A stretch of DNA of 64,000 bases, from the NCBI RefSeq assembly GCF_001542855.1, contig NZ_LNBY01000012.1:1-64000 (forward strand), read 5' to 3'. The notes beneath the pieces were generated by a model. It was not told where the DNA came from, ran no database searches, and saw only the letters and a program-made list of their open reading frames with translations. The DNA is from Erythrobacter sp. AP23. GTDB taxonomy: Bacteria > Pseudomonadota > Alphaproteobacteria > Sphingomonadales > Sphingomonadaceae. Positions within the stretch are counted from its first letter, which is position 1, and the number at the start of each line of letters is the position of its first letter. The translations under genes and the position numbers were made by a program. Below, in pieces: positions 16,321-24,725 of this stretch.

Positions 16321-17231
16321 GCACTACGCAAACCAAATGCGGCGTCGTCGCCGTCCTCGGCGCGCCCAATGCGGGTAAGAGCACGCTGGTCAACCAGCTC
16401 GTCGGCCAGAAGGTCGCGATCACCAGCGCCAAGGCCCAGACCACCCGCGCGCGGATGATGGGCATTGCGCTGCATAAGAGCGACGATGCCGACACGCAGA
16501 TGATCCTGGTCGACACGCCGGGCATTTTCGCGCCCAAGCGGCGGCTCGACCGTGCGATGGTGAGCGCGGCCTGGGAAGGCGCCGAGGCCGCCGACGCGGT
16601 GCTTCTGCTGGTCGATCCGGTCAAGCAGCGCCGCCACGAGCTCGAGCCGCTGATCGAACAGGTCGCCCAGCGTCCCGAGCGCAAGATCCTGGTGCTCAAC
16701 AAGGTCGATGTCGCGAAGAAGGAGCCGCTGCTCGCATTGGCGCAGGAGCTGACCGGCAAGGCCCAGTTCGAGGAGGTCTATTTCGTCTCCGCACTGACCG
16801 GGGACGGCGTGCCGGAGATGAAGGATGCGCTCGCTGCGATGATGCCCGAGGGTCCGTGGATGTATCCCGAGGACCAGGTTTCAGACGCCAGCGAACGCCT
16901 GCTCGCCACCGAGATCACGCGCGAACAGCTCTACAAGCAGCTGCACGAGGAACTGCCCTACGATTCCGCGGTACGGCCGGAAAAATACATCCAGCGGCCC
17001 GACGGCAGCGTGGAAATCCACCAGCAGATCGTGGTCATGCGCGACAACCAGCGCGCCATCGTGCTGGGCAAGGGCGGTAGCCGGATCAAGGCGATCGGCC
17101 AAGCCGCGCGCGAGGAGCTCTCCGAACTGCTAGGCCAGAAGGTCCACCTCTTCCTCCACGTCAAGACCGACGAGCGCTGGAGCGAGGACAAGGAAATGTT
17201 CGAGGAAATGGGGCTCGACTGGAAGAGCTGA
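16317..17231 (+). CDS. era: GTPase Era
   Basis: Era binds the 3' end of 16S rRNA and assists 30S maturation. The 304-residue protein has G1 GAPNAGKST, G3 DTPG, G4 NKVD and SALTGDG, followed by a C-terminal KH domain with IVLGKGGSRIKAIGQAAREEL. The start is the GTG at 16317 sharing bases with the rnc stop (GTGA), so translation is coupled to rnc. Confidence 0.95.
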   Translation: MSTTQTKCGVVAVLGAPNAGKSTLVNQLVGQKVAITSAKAQTTRARMMGIALHKSDDADTQMILVDTPGIFAPKRRLDRAMVSAAWEGAEAADAVLLLVDPVKQRRHELEPLIEQVAQRPERKILVLNKVDVAKKEPLLALAQELTGKAQFEEVYFVSALTGDGVPEMKDALAAMMPEGPWMYPEDQVSDASERLLATEITREQLYKQLHEELPYDSAVRPEKYIQRPDGSVEIHQQIVVMRDNQRAIVLGKGGSRIKAIGQAAREELSELLGQKVHLFLHVKTDERWSEDKEMFEEMGLDWKS

Positions 17232-17253
17232 GCTAGGAGATTTCCCGCTGGAG

Positions 17254-18507
17254 ATGCTTGCGTCCCGTTTTTTGCCCCAACTGACCGCAGCGCTCGCGGT
17301 GGGGCTGCTGATCGGGATCGAACGGGGCTGGAAGCTGCGCGGTGAAACGTCGGGGATGCGGGTCGCCGGCATAAGGACTTTCATCCTGCTCGGCATGACA
17401 GCGGGGCTCGCAGGCATCATCGGCCTGCAAGGATATGCCATCGTTTCGGGTATCGTTGTCGCAGTCGCCGCGGCGCTGGTGGCGATCGGGTACTCGCGTT
17501 CGATACTCGACACCGGCAGGCCCGATGCGACCAGCGCGGTGGCCGCCATGGTGACGCTCGGGCTGGGGTTCCTCGCGGGGATCGGCGAAGAGGCGCTGGC
17601 CGTTGCGGGCGCGGCGGTGGCCACGCTGATCCTCGCGCTGCGCGGTGAGGCCCATCGCTGGGTCGGCGCGCTCGACGAGGCCGACATCAAGGCTTTCGCC
17701 CGCTATGCGGTCATCGCGCTGGCGGTGCTGCCTTTCCTGCCCGAAGGCCGCTACGGCCCCTACGACGCGTGGGAGCCGCGCGTCTTGTGGCTGGTGGTCG
17801 TCATCGTCACCGGCTTTTCCTTCGTCGGCTATGTCGCCAACCGCATGTTCGGCGCGCGCCGAGGGACGATCGCCACCGCGGTGATCGGCGGGGCCTACAG
17901 TTCGACTGCCGTCACCCATTCCTTCGCCCAGCGCCTCGGTTCGGGCATGGGCGGCGGCGCGGAGAATGCGGGGATCGCGCTGGCCAGCGCGGTCATGTAC
18001 CTGCGCGTCATCATCCTTGTCGCGGTGCTCGCGACCAGCCTGCTCGAACCTTTCGTCCTCGTGGTGACGCCTGCGCTGATCGCGGGCTTTACGGCGAGCT
18101 ACTGGCTCTACCGCAAGGCCCCCAGCACGACCGGACCGGCGCCGCCCGGCAACCCCATCGCCATGCTGCCCGCCCTGACCTTCGTCGCCTTCGTTGCGCT
18201 TGCCGCAGTGGCCGCCCGCTGGGCAGAGGGCGAATTCGGCGAACAGGGCATCGCCATCCTGCTGCTGCTCATGGGCAGCATGGATGTGGATGCGGCCATC
18301 GTGACCGCGGGCGCGCTGGAACCCGGCACGATCGCGCCGCGCCTCGCCGCGCTGGCCATCGCGGGAACGATCCTCGCCAATATGAGCGTGAAGCTCGGCG
18401 TGACGCTGGTCTATGGCAGACGCGAGGCACGCCCCGCCGCAGCGGCACTGGCTGCAAGCATGCTGGCCCTCGCGGCGAGCCTGGTGGCAGGTTACGCGCG
18501 GCTCTGA
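17254..18507 (+). CDS. MgtC/SapB and DUF4010 family membrane protein
   Basis: A 417-residue polytopic membrane protein with about 11-12 hydrophobic segments. The N-terminal 140 residues resemble the MgtC/SapB domain (AVGLLIGIERGWKLRGE, GMRVAGIRTFILLGMTAG). The rest matches DUF4010, including GGAYSSTAVTHSFAQR. Its function is unknown; MgtC-like proteins have been linked to magnesium stress and membrane ATP synthase control. It follows era by 22 bp and may be read from the same transcript. Confidence 0.82.
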   Translation: MLASRFLPQLTAALAVGLLIGIERGWKLRGETSGMRVAGIRTFILLGMTAGLAGIIGLQGYAIVSGIVVAVAAALVAIGYSRSILDTGRPDATSAVAAMVTLGLGFLAGIGEEALAVAGAAVATLILALRGEAHRWVGALDEADIKAFARYAVIALAVLPFLPEGRYGPYDAWEPRVLWLVVVIVTGFSFVGYVANRMFGARRGTIATAVIGGAYSSTAVTHSFAQRLGSGMGGGAENAGIALASAVMYLRVIILVAVLATSLLEPFVLVVTPALIAGFTASYWLYRKAPSTTGPAPPGNPIAMLPALTFVAFVALAAVAARWAEGEFGEQGIAILLLLMGSMDVDAAIVTAGALEPGTIAPRLAALAIAGTILANMSVKLGVTLVYGRREARPAAAALAASMLALAASLVAGYARL

Positions 18508-18517
18508 AGGGCGCCGG

Positions 18518-18700
18518 CTACCGCTTCTTCGCGATCTTGATCTTGTTCTGCTTGGCGAAGCTTTTGGTCGATTCCTCGCTGCGACCCAGCGCCTTGGCGA
18601 TCTGCTTGAGACCCTGCCCCTTGGCGGCGAGGGTGCGCAGCTGGCCCGCCTCCTCGCCCGTCCAGGGTTGCTTGTGCCGTTCGAAGCGGTCCTTGGCCAT
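18518..18700 (-). CDS. Small SANT/Myb-like helix-turn-helix protein coupled to topA
   Basis: The 60-residue protein is basic and has one helical domain: PWTGEEAGQLRTLAAKGQGL, then QIAKALGRSEESTKSFAK. The spacing of the tryptophan, the IA..LGRS turn and the final helix match a Myb/SANT-like or sigma-region-4-like HTH. Its ATG shares the A with the topA TGA stop, so the two are translated together. It could bind DNA as a topoisomerase accessory or act as a nucleoid protein; neither is shown. Confidence 0.7.
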   Translation of the reverse strand: MAKDRFERHKQPWTGEEAGQLRTLAAKGQGLKQIAKALGRSEESTKSFAKQNKIKIAKKR

Positions 18701-21267
18701 CAGTCCGCCGCGGCTTTCTTGGCCGTCGCCGTCTTCTTCGCTGGAGGCTTCTTCTTCGCCGGAGCCTTCTTCTTGGCCGGCGTCTTGCGCTTCTTCTTAG
18801 CCGGTCCCTTTGCCGCGCGGGCATCGATCAGTTCGATCGCCTGCGCCTCGGTCACGTCCTCGGGCTTCACGTCCTTGGGGATCGTGGCATTGGTGGTGCC
18901 GTCGGTAACATAGGGGCCATAGCGGCCCGGCATGACCTTGATCTCGCCGCCGCTGGTCGGGTGTTCGCCCAGCGTCTTGATCGGTTCGGCCTTGCCGCGT
19001 CCGCCGCCCTTGCGGTTGGCCGCCTGCGCGAGAATGTCGACCGCGCGGTTCATGCCGACCTCGAAGACCTCGCGCGTGCTCTGCAACTTGCCGTACTTGC
19101 CGTCATGGCGCAGGTATGGCCCGTAACGCCCTATCGCGGCTTCGATTTCCTTGCCGGTCTCGGGATGCGCACCAACGATGCGCGGCAGGCTCAAGAGCTT
19201 CAGCGCCCATTCGAGATCGAAATCGTCGAGGTCCTTGGGGATGCTCGCGCGCTTGGCTTCCTTGCCCTCGCCCAGCTGGACATAGGGACCGAAGCGTCCG
19301 CTCTTGCGCTCCACCGGCAGGCCGGTTTCCGGATCCTCGCCCATCACGCCGTCATCGGCACCGTCGTCGCCATCGGAGCCGCCCGGCTTGGCGAACTGGC
19401 GGGTGTATTTGCACTCGGGATAGTTGGCGCAGGCGACGAAAGCCCCATAGCGGCCACCGCGCAGCGCCAGCCGTCCGCCTTCGCGGCCTTCGGTTTCGCA
19501 TAGCGGGCAATGGCGCGGATCCTTGCCGTCGGCACGTTCGGGGAAGAGATAGTCGGCGAGGAAATCGTCGAGCACTTCGGTCACTTCCGAAGGCTTCTTC
19601 TCCATCACCTCTTCGGTCTTAGGCTTGAAGTCGCGCCAGAAGGCTTCGAGCAGCTGCTTCCAGTCCTCGCGCCCGTCGCTGACGGTATCGAGCTCGTCCT
19701 CCAGCCCGGCAGTGTAGTCGAAGGCGACATATTGCGGGAAGAAGCGCTCGAGGAAGGCAGTCAGCAGGCGGCCCGATTCCTCGGCATGGAAGCGGCTTTT
19801 CTCCATCCGCACATAGGCGCGGTCGCGCAAAGTCTGGATGGTGCTGGCATAGGTCGAGGGGCGACCGATGCCGAGCTCCTCGAGCCTTTTGACCAGGCTG
19901 GCTTCGGAAAAGCGCGGCGGCGGCTGGGTGAAGTGCTGGTTGGCATCGACGCCCTTCTTGAGCGGGCTGTCGCCCTTGGCGATCGTGGGTAGAAGGCCGT
20001 CCTCGTCGTCGTCCGCATCGTCGCGCCCTTCCTGGTAGACCGCCAGGAAGCCCGGATATTTCACCACCTGGCCGGTGGCGCGCAGCTCGTGCTGGCCGGT
20101 GGCATCGCGCAGGGTCACGCTGGTCCGTTCGAGGCTGGCGGCGGCCATCTGGCTGGCCATCGCGCGCTTGTAGATCAGGTCGTAGAGCCTGCCCTCGTCG
20201 CCCGATCCGGCGCGGTCCTGGTTGAAATTGGTCGGCCGGATCGCCTCGTGCGCTTCCTGCGCGTTCTTGGCCTTCGACTTGTACATGCGCGGGCTGTCGG
20301 GAAGCGCATGGCCGCCATAGCGATCGGCCACCGCCTTGCGGCAATCGGCAATCGCGCTGCCATCCATGCTCACGCCATCGGTACGCATGTAGGTGATCGC
20401 GCCCGCCTCGTAGAGCGACTGCGCGCACCGCATCGTGTGGCTGGCGGAAAAGCCCAGCTTGCGTGCGGCTTCCTGCTGCAGCGTGGAGGTGGTGAACGGC
20501 GGCGCGGGATTGCGCTTGAACGGCTTGGTCTCGACCTCCTCGACCGTGAAGTTCGCGCCCTCGACCGCGGCCTTGGCGGCCATGGCGCTGTCCTCGTTGC
20601 CGAGGGTGAGCTTTTCCAGCTTCTTGCCATCGTAGCGCACCAGCCGCGCGTCGAACTCGGTGCCGTCGTGCTGCAGCTTGGCGATGACCGACCAGTATTC
20701 GTCGGCACGGAAATGCTCGATCTCGATCTCGCGGTCGACGATCAGCCGCAGCGCGACCGATTGCACGCGCCCTGCGCTCTTCGCGCCCGGCAGGCGGCGC
20801 CACAGCACCGGCGAGAGGGTGAAGCCGTAAAGATAGTCGAGCGCGCGGCGCGCGAGATAGGCGTCGATCAGATCCTGGTCGAGCTCGCGCGGCGCCTTCA
20901 TCGCCTCGGTCACCGCCTGCTTGGTGATTGCGTTGAAGGTCACGCGTTTCACGTCCTTGGGTAGCGCCTTGCGCTTCTGCAACAGCTCGCGCACGTGCCA
21001 GGAAATCGCTTCGCCTTCGCGATCGGGGTCGGTCGCGAGGATCAGCTGGTCGGCGGCTTTCGCATTGTCGGCGATTTCCTTGAAGCGCTTCTGCTTGTCG
21101 CGATAGAGTTCCCAGTCCATCGCGAAGCCTTCGTCGGGCCGCACGCTGCCGTCCTTGGGCGGCAGGTCGCGGACGTGACCGTAGCTGGCGAGGACCTTGA
21201 AGTCCTTGCCGAGGTATTTCTCGATGGTTTTCGCCTTGGCGGGCGATTCGACGATGACCAGTTGCAT
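18700..21267 (-). CDS. topA: DNA topoisomerase I
   Basis: Type IA topoisomerase (855 residues) relaxing negative supercoils. It starts MQLVIVESPAKAKTIEKYLG (Toprim), has DPDREGEAISWH metal ligands, the catalytic tyrosine in AITYMRTDG, one four-cysteine zinc motif near CPLCETEG and CANYPECKYTRQ, then several C-terminal Topo_C repeats (GRYGPYV, KYGKL). It ends in a lysine/alanine/proline tail (from about residue 815) that probably binds DNA or RNA polymerase. A small HTH gene is translationally coupled behind it, and an sRNA-like region lies before it. Confidence 0.95.
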   Translation of the reverse strand: MQLVIVESPAKAKTIEKYLGKDFKVLASYGHVRDLPPKDGSVRPDEGFAMDWELYRDKQKRFKEIADNAKAADQLILATDPDREGEAISWHVRELLQKRKALPKDVKRVTFNAITKQAVTEAMKAPRELDQDLIDAYLARRALDYLYGFTLSPVLWRRLPGAKSAGRVQSVALRLIVDREIEIEHFRADEYWSVIAKLQHDGTEFDARLVRYDGKKLEKLTLGNEDSAMAAKAAVEGANFTVEEVETKPFKRNPAPPFTTSTLQQEAARKLGFSASHTMRCAQSLYEAGAITYMRTDGVSMDGSAIADCRKAVADRYGGHALPDSPRMYKSKAKNAQEAHEAIRPTNFNQDRAGSGDEGRLYDLIYKRAMASQMAAASLERTSVTLRDATGQHELRATGQVVKYPGFLAVYQEGRDDADDDEDGLLPTIAKGDSPLKKGVDANQHFTQPPPRFSEASLVKRLEELGIGRPSTYASTIQTLRDRAYVRMEKSRFHAEESGRLLTAFLERFFPQYVAFDYTAGLEDELDTVSDGREDWKQLLEAFWRDFKPKTEEVMEKKPSEVTEVLDDFLADYLFPERADGKDPRHCPLCETEGREGGRLALRGGRYGAFVACANYPECKYTRQFAKPGGSDGDDGADDGVMGEDPETGLPVERKSGRFGPYVQLGEGKEAKRASIPKDLDDFDLEWALKLLSLPRIVGAHPETGKEIEAAIGRYGPYLRHDGKYGKLQSTREVFEVGMNRAVDILAQAANRKGGGRGKAEPIKTLGEHPTSGGEIKVMPGRYGPYVTDGTTNATIPKDVKPEDVTEAQAIELIDARAAKGPAKKKRKTPAKKKAPAKKKPPAKKTATAKKAAAD

Positions 21268-21347
21268 GGAGGTGGTTGCAGTCCCTTACGTGTGTACGTG
21301 CGTATACGCGCGAAAATGGGGACCGCTCCCGACGCTCGTCAAGCGCC

Positions 21348-21464
21348 AAAACGGAACGGGCCGCCCGTATTAGGAGGTACGGAAGCGGCCCGTCGCGAGC
21401 GCCGTTGGGGGGTGCTCGCTATCCGATCTGAATTGTCTGGAGGCAACCGAATCGGTCACCACGT
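21348..21464 (-). ncRNA. Candidate small RNA with anti-Shine-Dalgarno loops, between dprA and topA
   Basis: On the minus strand a TATAGT (21476-21471) could serve as a -10 box; the -35 is weak. Downstream are three hairpins. The first has a CCGAT (21455-21451)/ATCGG (21427-21423) stem with CCTCC in the loop (21443-21439). The second has a 9-bp stem GCGAGCACC/GGCGCTCGC (21419-21395) with a C-rich loop. The third has a 9-bp ACGGGCCGC/GCGGCCCGT stem plus a 4-bp inner stem (21393-21356) with loop ACCTCCTAAT. Then come TCCG and four T. CCUCC loops are a known feature of some alphaproteobacterial sRNAs. The last hairpin could instead be only the terminator of the plsY-dprA transcript. Confidence 0.45.
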
Positions 21465-21527
21465 ATTTCTACTATAGGGTGCCTTGCTGCGTCGCGCTTG
21501 CAATAACGCGTCAACTTTGCGCCGAAA

Positions 21528-22637
21528 TCAGCCTGCCAGGCTCACCCGGCCGCCCGCATGGCGCTCCAGCCGGCCGGCGACTTCCAGTTCGAGCAGCGCG
21601 AGTTGCACCGCACTGGCGCCGGCATCGGACTGGCGGATCAGCTCGTCCACCGCCACCGGCGCGGTGGTGAGGAGATCGGCGATCTCGGCCGGCTCGGCTG
21701 CCGCCAGCTCGCCCGGCTCGAATTCGAACCCGGGAGCCGCCTCGCGGAAGGTCGAACGCGGCACGCCGTCGAAGCCGGACAGCAGTTCGACCACGTCTTC
21801 GGGCGCCTGCACCAACACCGCGCCTTCGCGGATCAGGTGATTGCAGCCGTGGCTGCGCGCCTCGAGCGGGCTGCCGGGGATCGCCATGACCTCGCGCCCC
21901 GCTTCGCCCGCCAGGCGCGCAGTGATCAGGCTGCCCGATTTGACCGCCGCCTCCACCACCAGCGTCCCGCCCGCGAGGCCGGCGATAATGCGGTTGCGAC
22001 TGGGAAAATGGCTGCCGCGCGGTTCGGTGCCCGGCGGCTGTTCGGCGAGCAGCAGGCCCTCATTGGCAATCCGTTCCTGCAGATCGCCATGCTGCGGCGG
22101 ATAGGCAATGTCGATCCCGCTGGCGATCACGCCGATGGTGGCGGGAAATGCGCCTTCGTGCGCGGCGCCGTCGATCCCGCGCGCTAGGCCCGAGACCACG
22201 GTAAAGCCCGCCTCCGCCAGGCCTTGCGCGAAATCGCGCGCCAGCTTGACCGCCGCGGCGCTGGCATTGCGCGCGCCGACCATGGCGACGCAGGGCCGCG
22301 AGGCCAGCGGCAGGTCGCCGCGCCAGGTGAGGATCGGCGGCGCACCGTCGATCCGGCCGAGCAGGACGGGATAGTCGGGCTGGTCGTGAAACAGATATTT
22401 CGCGCCCGCCTTGCGCACCGCTTCGACCTCGCGCTCGATCCTGTCGGCGGGGCAGGCACGATATTGGCGACCGCCCCGCTTGCCGAGATCGGGCAGTGCG
22501 TCGAGCGCCTCGGGGGCGCTACCGAAGCGCTGCAGCAGCATGGCATAGCTGACCGGGCCGATATTGGGCGAGCGCAGCAAGCGGATGCGGGCAAAGGCCT
22601 CGTCCTGCGACAATGCGGGCTGCGCCGCGACGGTCAC
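21528..22637 (-). CDS. dprA: DNA-processing protein DprA
   Basis: DprA protects incoming single-stranded DNA and loads RecA during transformation. The 369-residue protein has an N-terminal SAM-like helical region, a central Rossmann-like DNA-binding domain (MVGARNASAAAVKLARDFAQ, VVSGLARGIDGAAHEGA, GTLVVEAAVKSGSL) and a C-terminal winged-helix domain of about 60 residues. It starts inside the last codons of plsY (ATGA-type overlap). No other competence genes are in the window. Confidence 0.93.
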   Translation of the reverse strand: MTVAAQPALSQDEAFARIRLLRSPNIGPVSYAMLLQRFGSAPEALDALPDLGKRGGRQYRACPADRIEREVEAVRKAGAKYLFHDQPDYPVLLGRIDGAPPILTWRGDLPLASRPCVAMVGARNASAAAVKLARDFAQGLAEAGFTVVSGLARGIDGAAHEGAFPATIGVIASGIDIAYPPQHGDLQERIANEGLLLAEQPPGTEPRGSHFPSRNRIIAGLAGGTLVVEAAVKSGSLITARLAGEAGREVMAIPGSPLEARSHGCNHLIREGAVLVQAPEDVVELLSGFDGVPRSTFREAAPGFEFEPGELAAAEPAEIADLLTTAPVAVDELIRQSDAGASAVQLALLELEVAGRLERHAGGRVSLAG

Positions 22638-23221
22638 TCTTTCGCGCCGCCGATCCGGGGCTCTTCGCCCTTCATCAGCCGCGCGATATTGGCGCGGTGG
22701 AGGTAGATGATCAGCAATGCGATCGCGGCGAGGACGGGGAAGAACTGCGGATAGCCGAACAACGGCGCAGCGGCTGCGGCTGCGACGACCGCCGCCATCC
22801 CTGCGAGTGAGGACACGCGGAAGATCGCCAGCACGCTCAGCCAGACGAAGGCATAGGCCAGCCCCAGCGGCCAGGCGAGGCCGAACGACACACCCGCATT
22901 GGTCGCCACGCCCTTACCGCCCTTGAAACCCAGCCACACGGGGAAGCAGTGCCCCAGCACCGCCGCGCCCGCGGCAAAGGCCTGTCCGACCTCGCCCCAG
23001 AGCTGACCCGCGATAACTACGGGGGCGAGCCCCTTGGCCAGATCGAGCAGCAGCGTGGCGGCGGCGAGCCCCTTGTTGCCGGTGCGCAGCACGTTGGTCG
23101 CGCCGATATTGCCCGATCCGATCTGGCGCACGTCCCCCATGCCCGCCGCCTTGGTCAGCAGCAGGCCGAAGGGGATCGATCCGATCACATAGCCGAGCAG
23201 CGCTGCGTAGAATGCGTCCAC
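22634..23221 (-). CDS. plsY: Acyl-phosphate:glycerol-3-phosphate acyltransferase PlsY
   Basis: PlsY makes lysophosphatidic acid from acyl-phosphate and glycerol-3-phosphate, the first step of phospholipid synthesis. The 195-residue integral membrane protein shows the conserved GSIPFGLLLTK, GSGNIGATNVLRTGNK and GFKGGKGVATNAGV motifs between hydrophobic helices. The gene overlaps dprA and is divergent from murI across 112 bp. Confidence 0.94.
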   Translation of the reverse strand: MDAFYAALLGYVIGSIPFGLLLTKAAGMGDVRQIGSGNIGATNVLRTGNKGLAAATLLLDLAKGLAPVVIAGQLWGEVGQAFAAGAAVLGHCFPVWLGFKGGKGVATNAGVSFGLAWPLGLAYAFVWLSVLAIFRVSSLAGMAAVVAAAAAAPLFGYPQFFPVLAAIALLIIYLHRANIARLMKGEEPRIGGAKE

Positions 23222-23333
23222 GGAAAACCTCCGGTGCTGGGCGCCCGGTCGCGGCCACGCCCTTCCTCTTTGATTACGCTGTAAAAGTAAGTACGGCCCT
23301 TCGACAAGCTAAAGGCCGCACGGAATATCCGCT

Positions 23334-24128
23334 TTGGACGCAACATCCCCCATCCTGCTGTTCGATTCCGGTATCGGCGGGCTGACCGTGCTGGACGAAA
23401 TGCGCAAGGTGCTGCCCGACGCGCCGGTGATCTATGCCGCCGACATGGCGGGCTTGCCCTATGGCACGAAGAGCGAGGCGGAGGTTGCCGCGCGCGTCGC
23501 CGGTCTGCTCGGGCGGATGGCCGAGCGCTACCAGCCGCGGCTCATCTGCATCGCCTGCAACACTGCCAGTACGATCGCACTGGGCATGGTCCGCGACGTG
23601 CTGGAAACGCCGATCGTCGGCACCGTTCCCGCGATCAAGCCCGCCGCCGCGCTGACCAAGAGCGGCGTATTCGGCCTGCTCGGCACCGAAACGACGATGC
23701 GACAGAAATACGTCGACGATCTCGAACATGCTTTCGCGGTGGGCAAACGGCTGCTGCGCCACGGCGCCAACGAACTGGTCCCGCTGGCCGAGGCCAAGCT
23801 GCGCGGCGAAGGCGTGCGCGTCGACGATGTGGCCGAGGTCGCCAAGGGCCTCGTGCTGCAGGCCCATGGGCGCGAGATCGACACCATCGTGCTCGCCTGC
23901 ACACATTTCCCGCTGCTCGAGGACGAGTTGCGCGAAGCCTTCGGCGAGGATGTCGACTTCGTTCACGGGGCACAGGGAATCGCGCGACGGATCGCGCATC
24001 TGACCGAGGGGCAACGCTTCGAACGCGGCTCGGGCGATCGCGCGGTGACGACGGGAGAGTTGGCGGATTTCGAGCGGCTCTCACAGGCCTTTGCCGCGCG
24101 CGGCATAGACCGGCTGGAGAAATTCTGA
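23334..24128 (+). CDS. murI: Glutamate racemase
   Basis: MurI makes D-glutamate for peptidoglycan. The 264-residue protein has ILLFDSGIGGLTVL, the first catalytic Cys in CIACNTASTIAL and the second in LACTHFPLLEDEL. The start is a TTG at 23334; the family motif begins 6 residues later and no closer ATG exists. It is followed 6 bp later by a globin-like gene on the same strand. Confidence 0.94.
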   Translation: MDATSPILLFDSGIGGLTVLDEMRKVLPDAPVIYAADMAGLPYGTKSEAEVAARVAGLLGRMAERYQPRLICIACNTASTIALGMVRDVLETPIVGTVPAIKPAAALTKSGVFGLLGTETTMRQKYVDDLEHAFAVGKRLLRHGANELVPLAEAKLRGEGVRVDDVAEVAKGLVLQAHGREIDTIVLACTHFPLLEDELREAFGEDVDFVHGAQGIARRIAHLTEGQRFERGSGDRAVTTGELADFERLSQAFAARGIDRLEKF

Positions 24129-24134
24129 ACCGCC

Positions 24135-24617
24135 ATGACTCGTGACCGCTCCGATCTGGCGCAGGCAAGCCTCGAGCGACTGGCCGAAGTCGGCGGCGAT
24201 ATCACCCGGCCCGTGCTCGACGCCTATTACGCCCGCCACCCCGATGCGCGCGCCTCTTTCGAGCATCACGGGCTGGGCGAGACGGCCGTGCTCGAGGGCC
24301 GCATGGTGGCCGAAAGCCTGTACCTGCTCCTGACCTGGGTCGAGGACCCGGCAACGGCGAGGATCGATCACGGCACCGCGATCGTCCACCACAACGACTC
24401 GCTGGATATCCCCCCGCGCTGGTATCTCGGTCTGGTCGATGCCGCACTTGAAGTGCTGCTGCACACCATCCCCGCCGATGCGCCCGACGAGCGTGCGTTG
24501 TGGCTTGCTGTGCGCGATGAGTTCGCAAGCTTCGTCGAGAGTTTGCGCAGCGAATTCGTGCATGACGACGGAGGCGATCCGCTGCCCCGATTCGAGGCTC
24601 CCTTGCCCGCCGATTGA
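24135..24617 (+). CDS. Globin-like heme protein (probable)
   Basis: The 160-residue protein is all-helical. Its pattern fits a globin: an A/B region with VLDAYYARHPDARASFEHHG (a CD-corner phenylalanine), then an E-helix-like MVAESLYLLLTW, then AIVHHNDSLDIPPRWYLGLV with a histidine at the proximal (F8) position and a G/H helix pair. The neighbour downstream is hemA, which makes the heme precursor. The globin assignment is by pattern only, and oxygen sensing or scavenging would be inference. It follows murI by 6 bp. Confidence 0.55.
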   Translation: MTRDRSDLAQASLERLAEVGGDITRPVLDAYYARHPDARASFEHHGLGETAVLEGRMVAESLYLLLTWVEDPATARIDHGTAIVHHNDSLDIPPRWYLGLVDAALEVLLHTIPADAPDERALWLAVRDEFASFVESLRSEFVHDDGGDPLPRFEAPLPAD

Positions 24618-24618
24618 C

Positions 24619-24635
24619 TTGCGAACGGCTCGCAA
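24619..24635. promoter_or_regulatory. Inverted repeat upstream of hemA, possible operator
   Basis: TTGCGA (24619-24624), a 5-base spacer and TCGCAA (24630-24635) form a perfect 6+6 inverted repeat 91 bp before the hemA start. There is no T-run after it, so a regulatory site is as likely as a terminator for the globin-like gene. It does not match the FNR or Irr consensus that I know. Confidence 0.3.
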
Positions 24636-24725
24636 AGATCGCGGTGGCGATTTGCAACGTATTTGACTAATGGGGCCTGCACAGTCAGCCGCGGACGGGC
24701 GGCGCAGAAACGGGCGAAAACGCCA

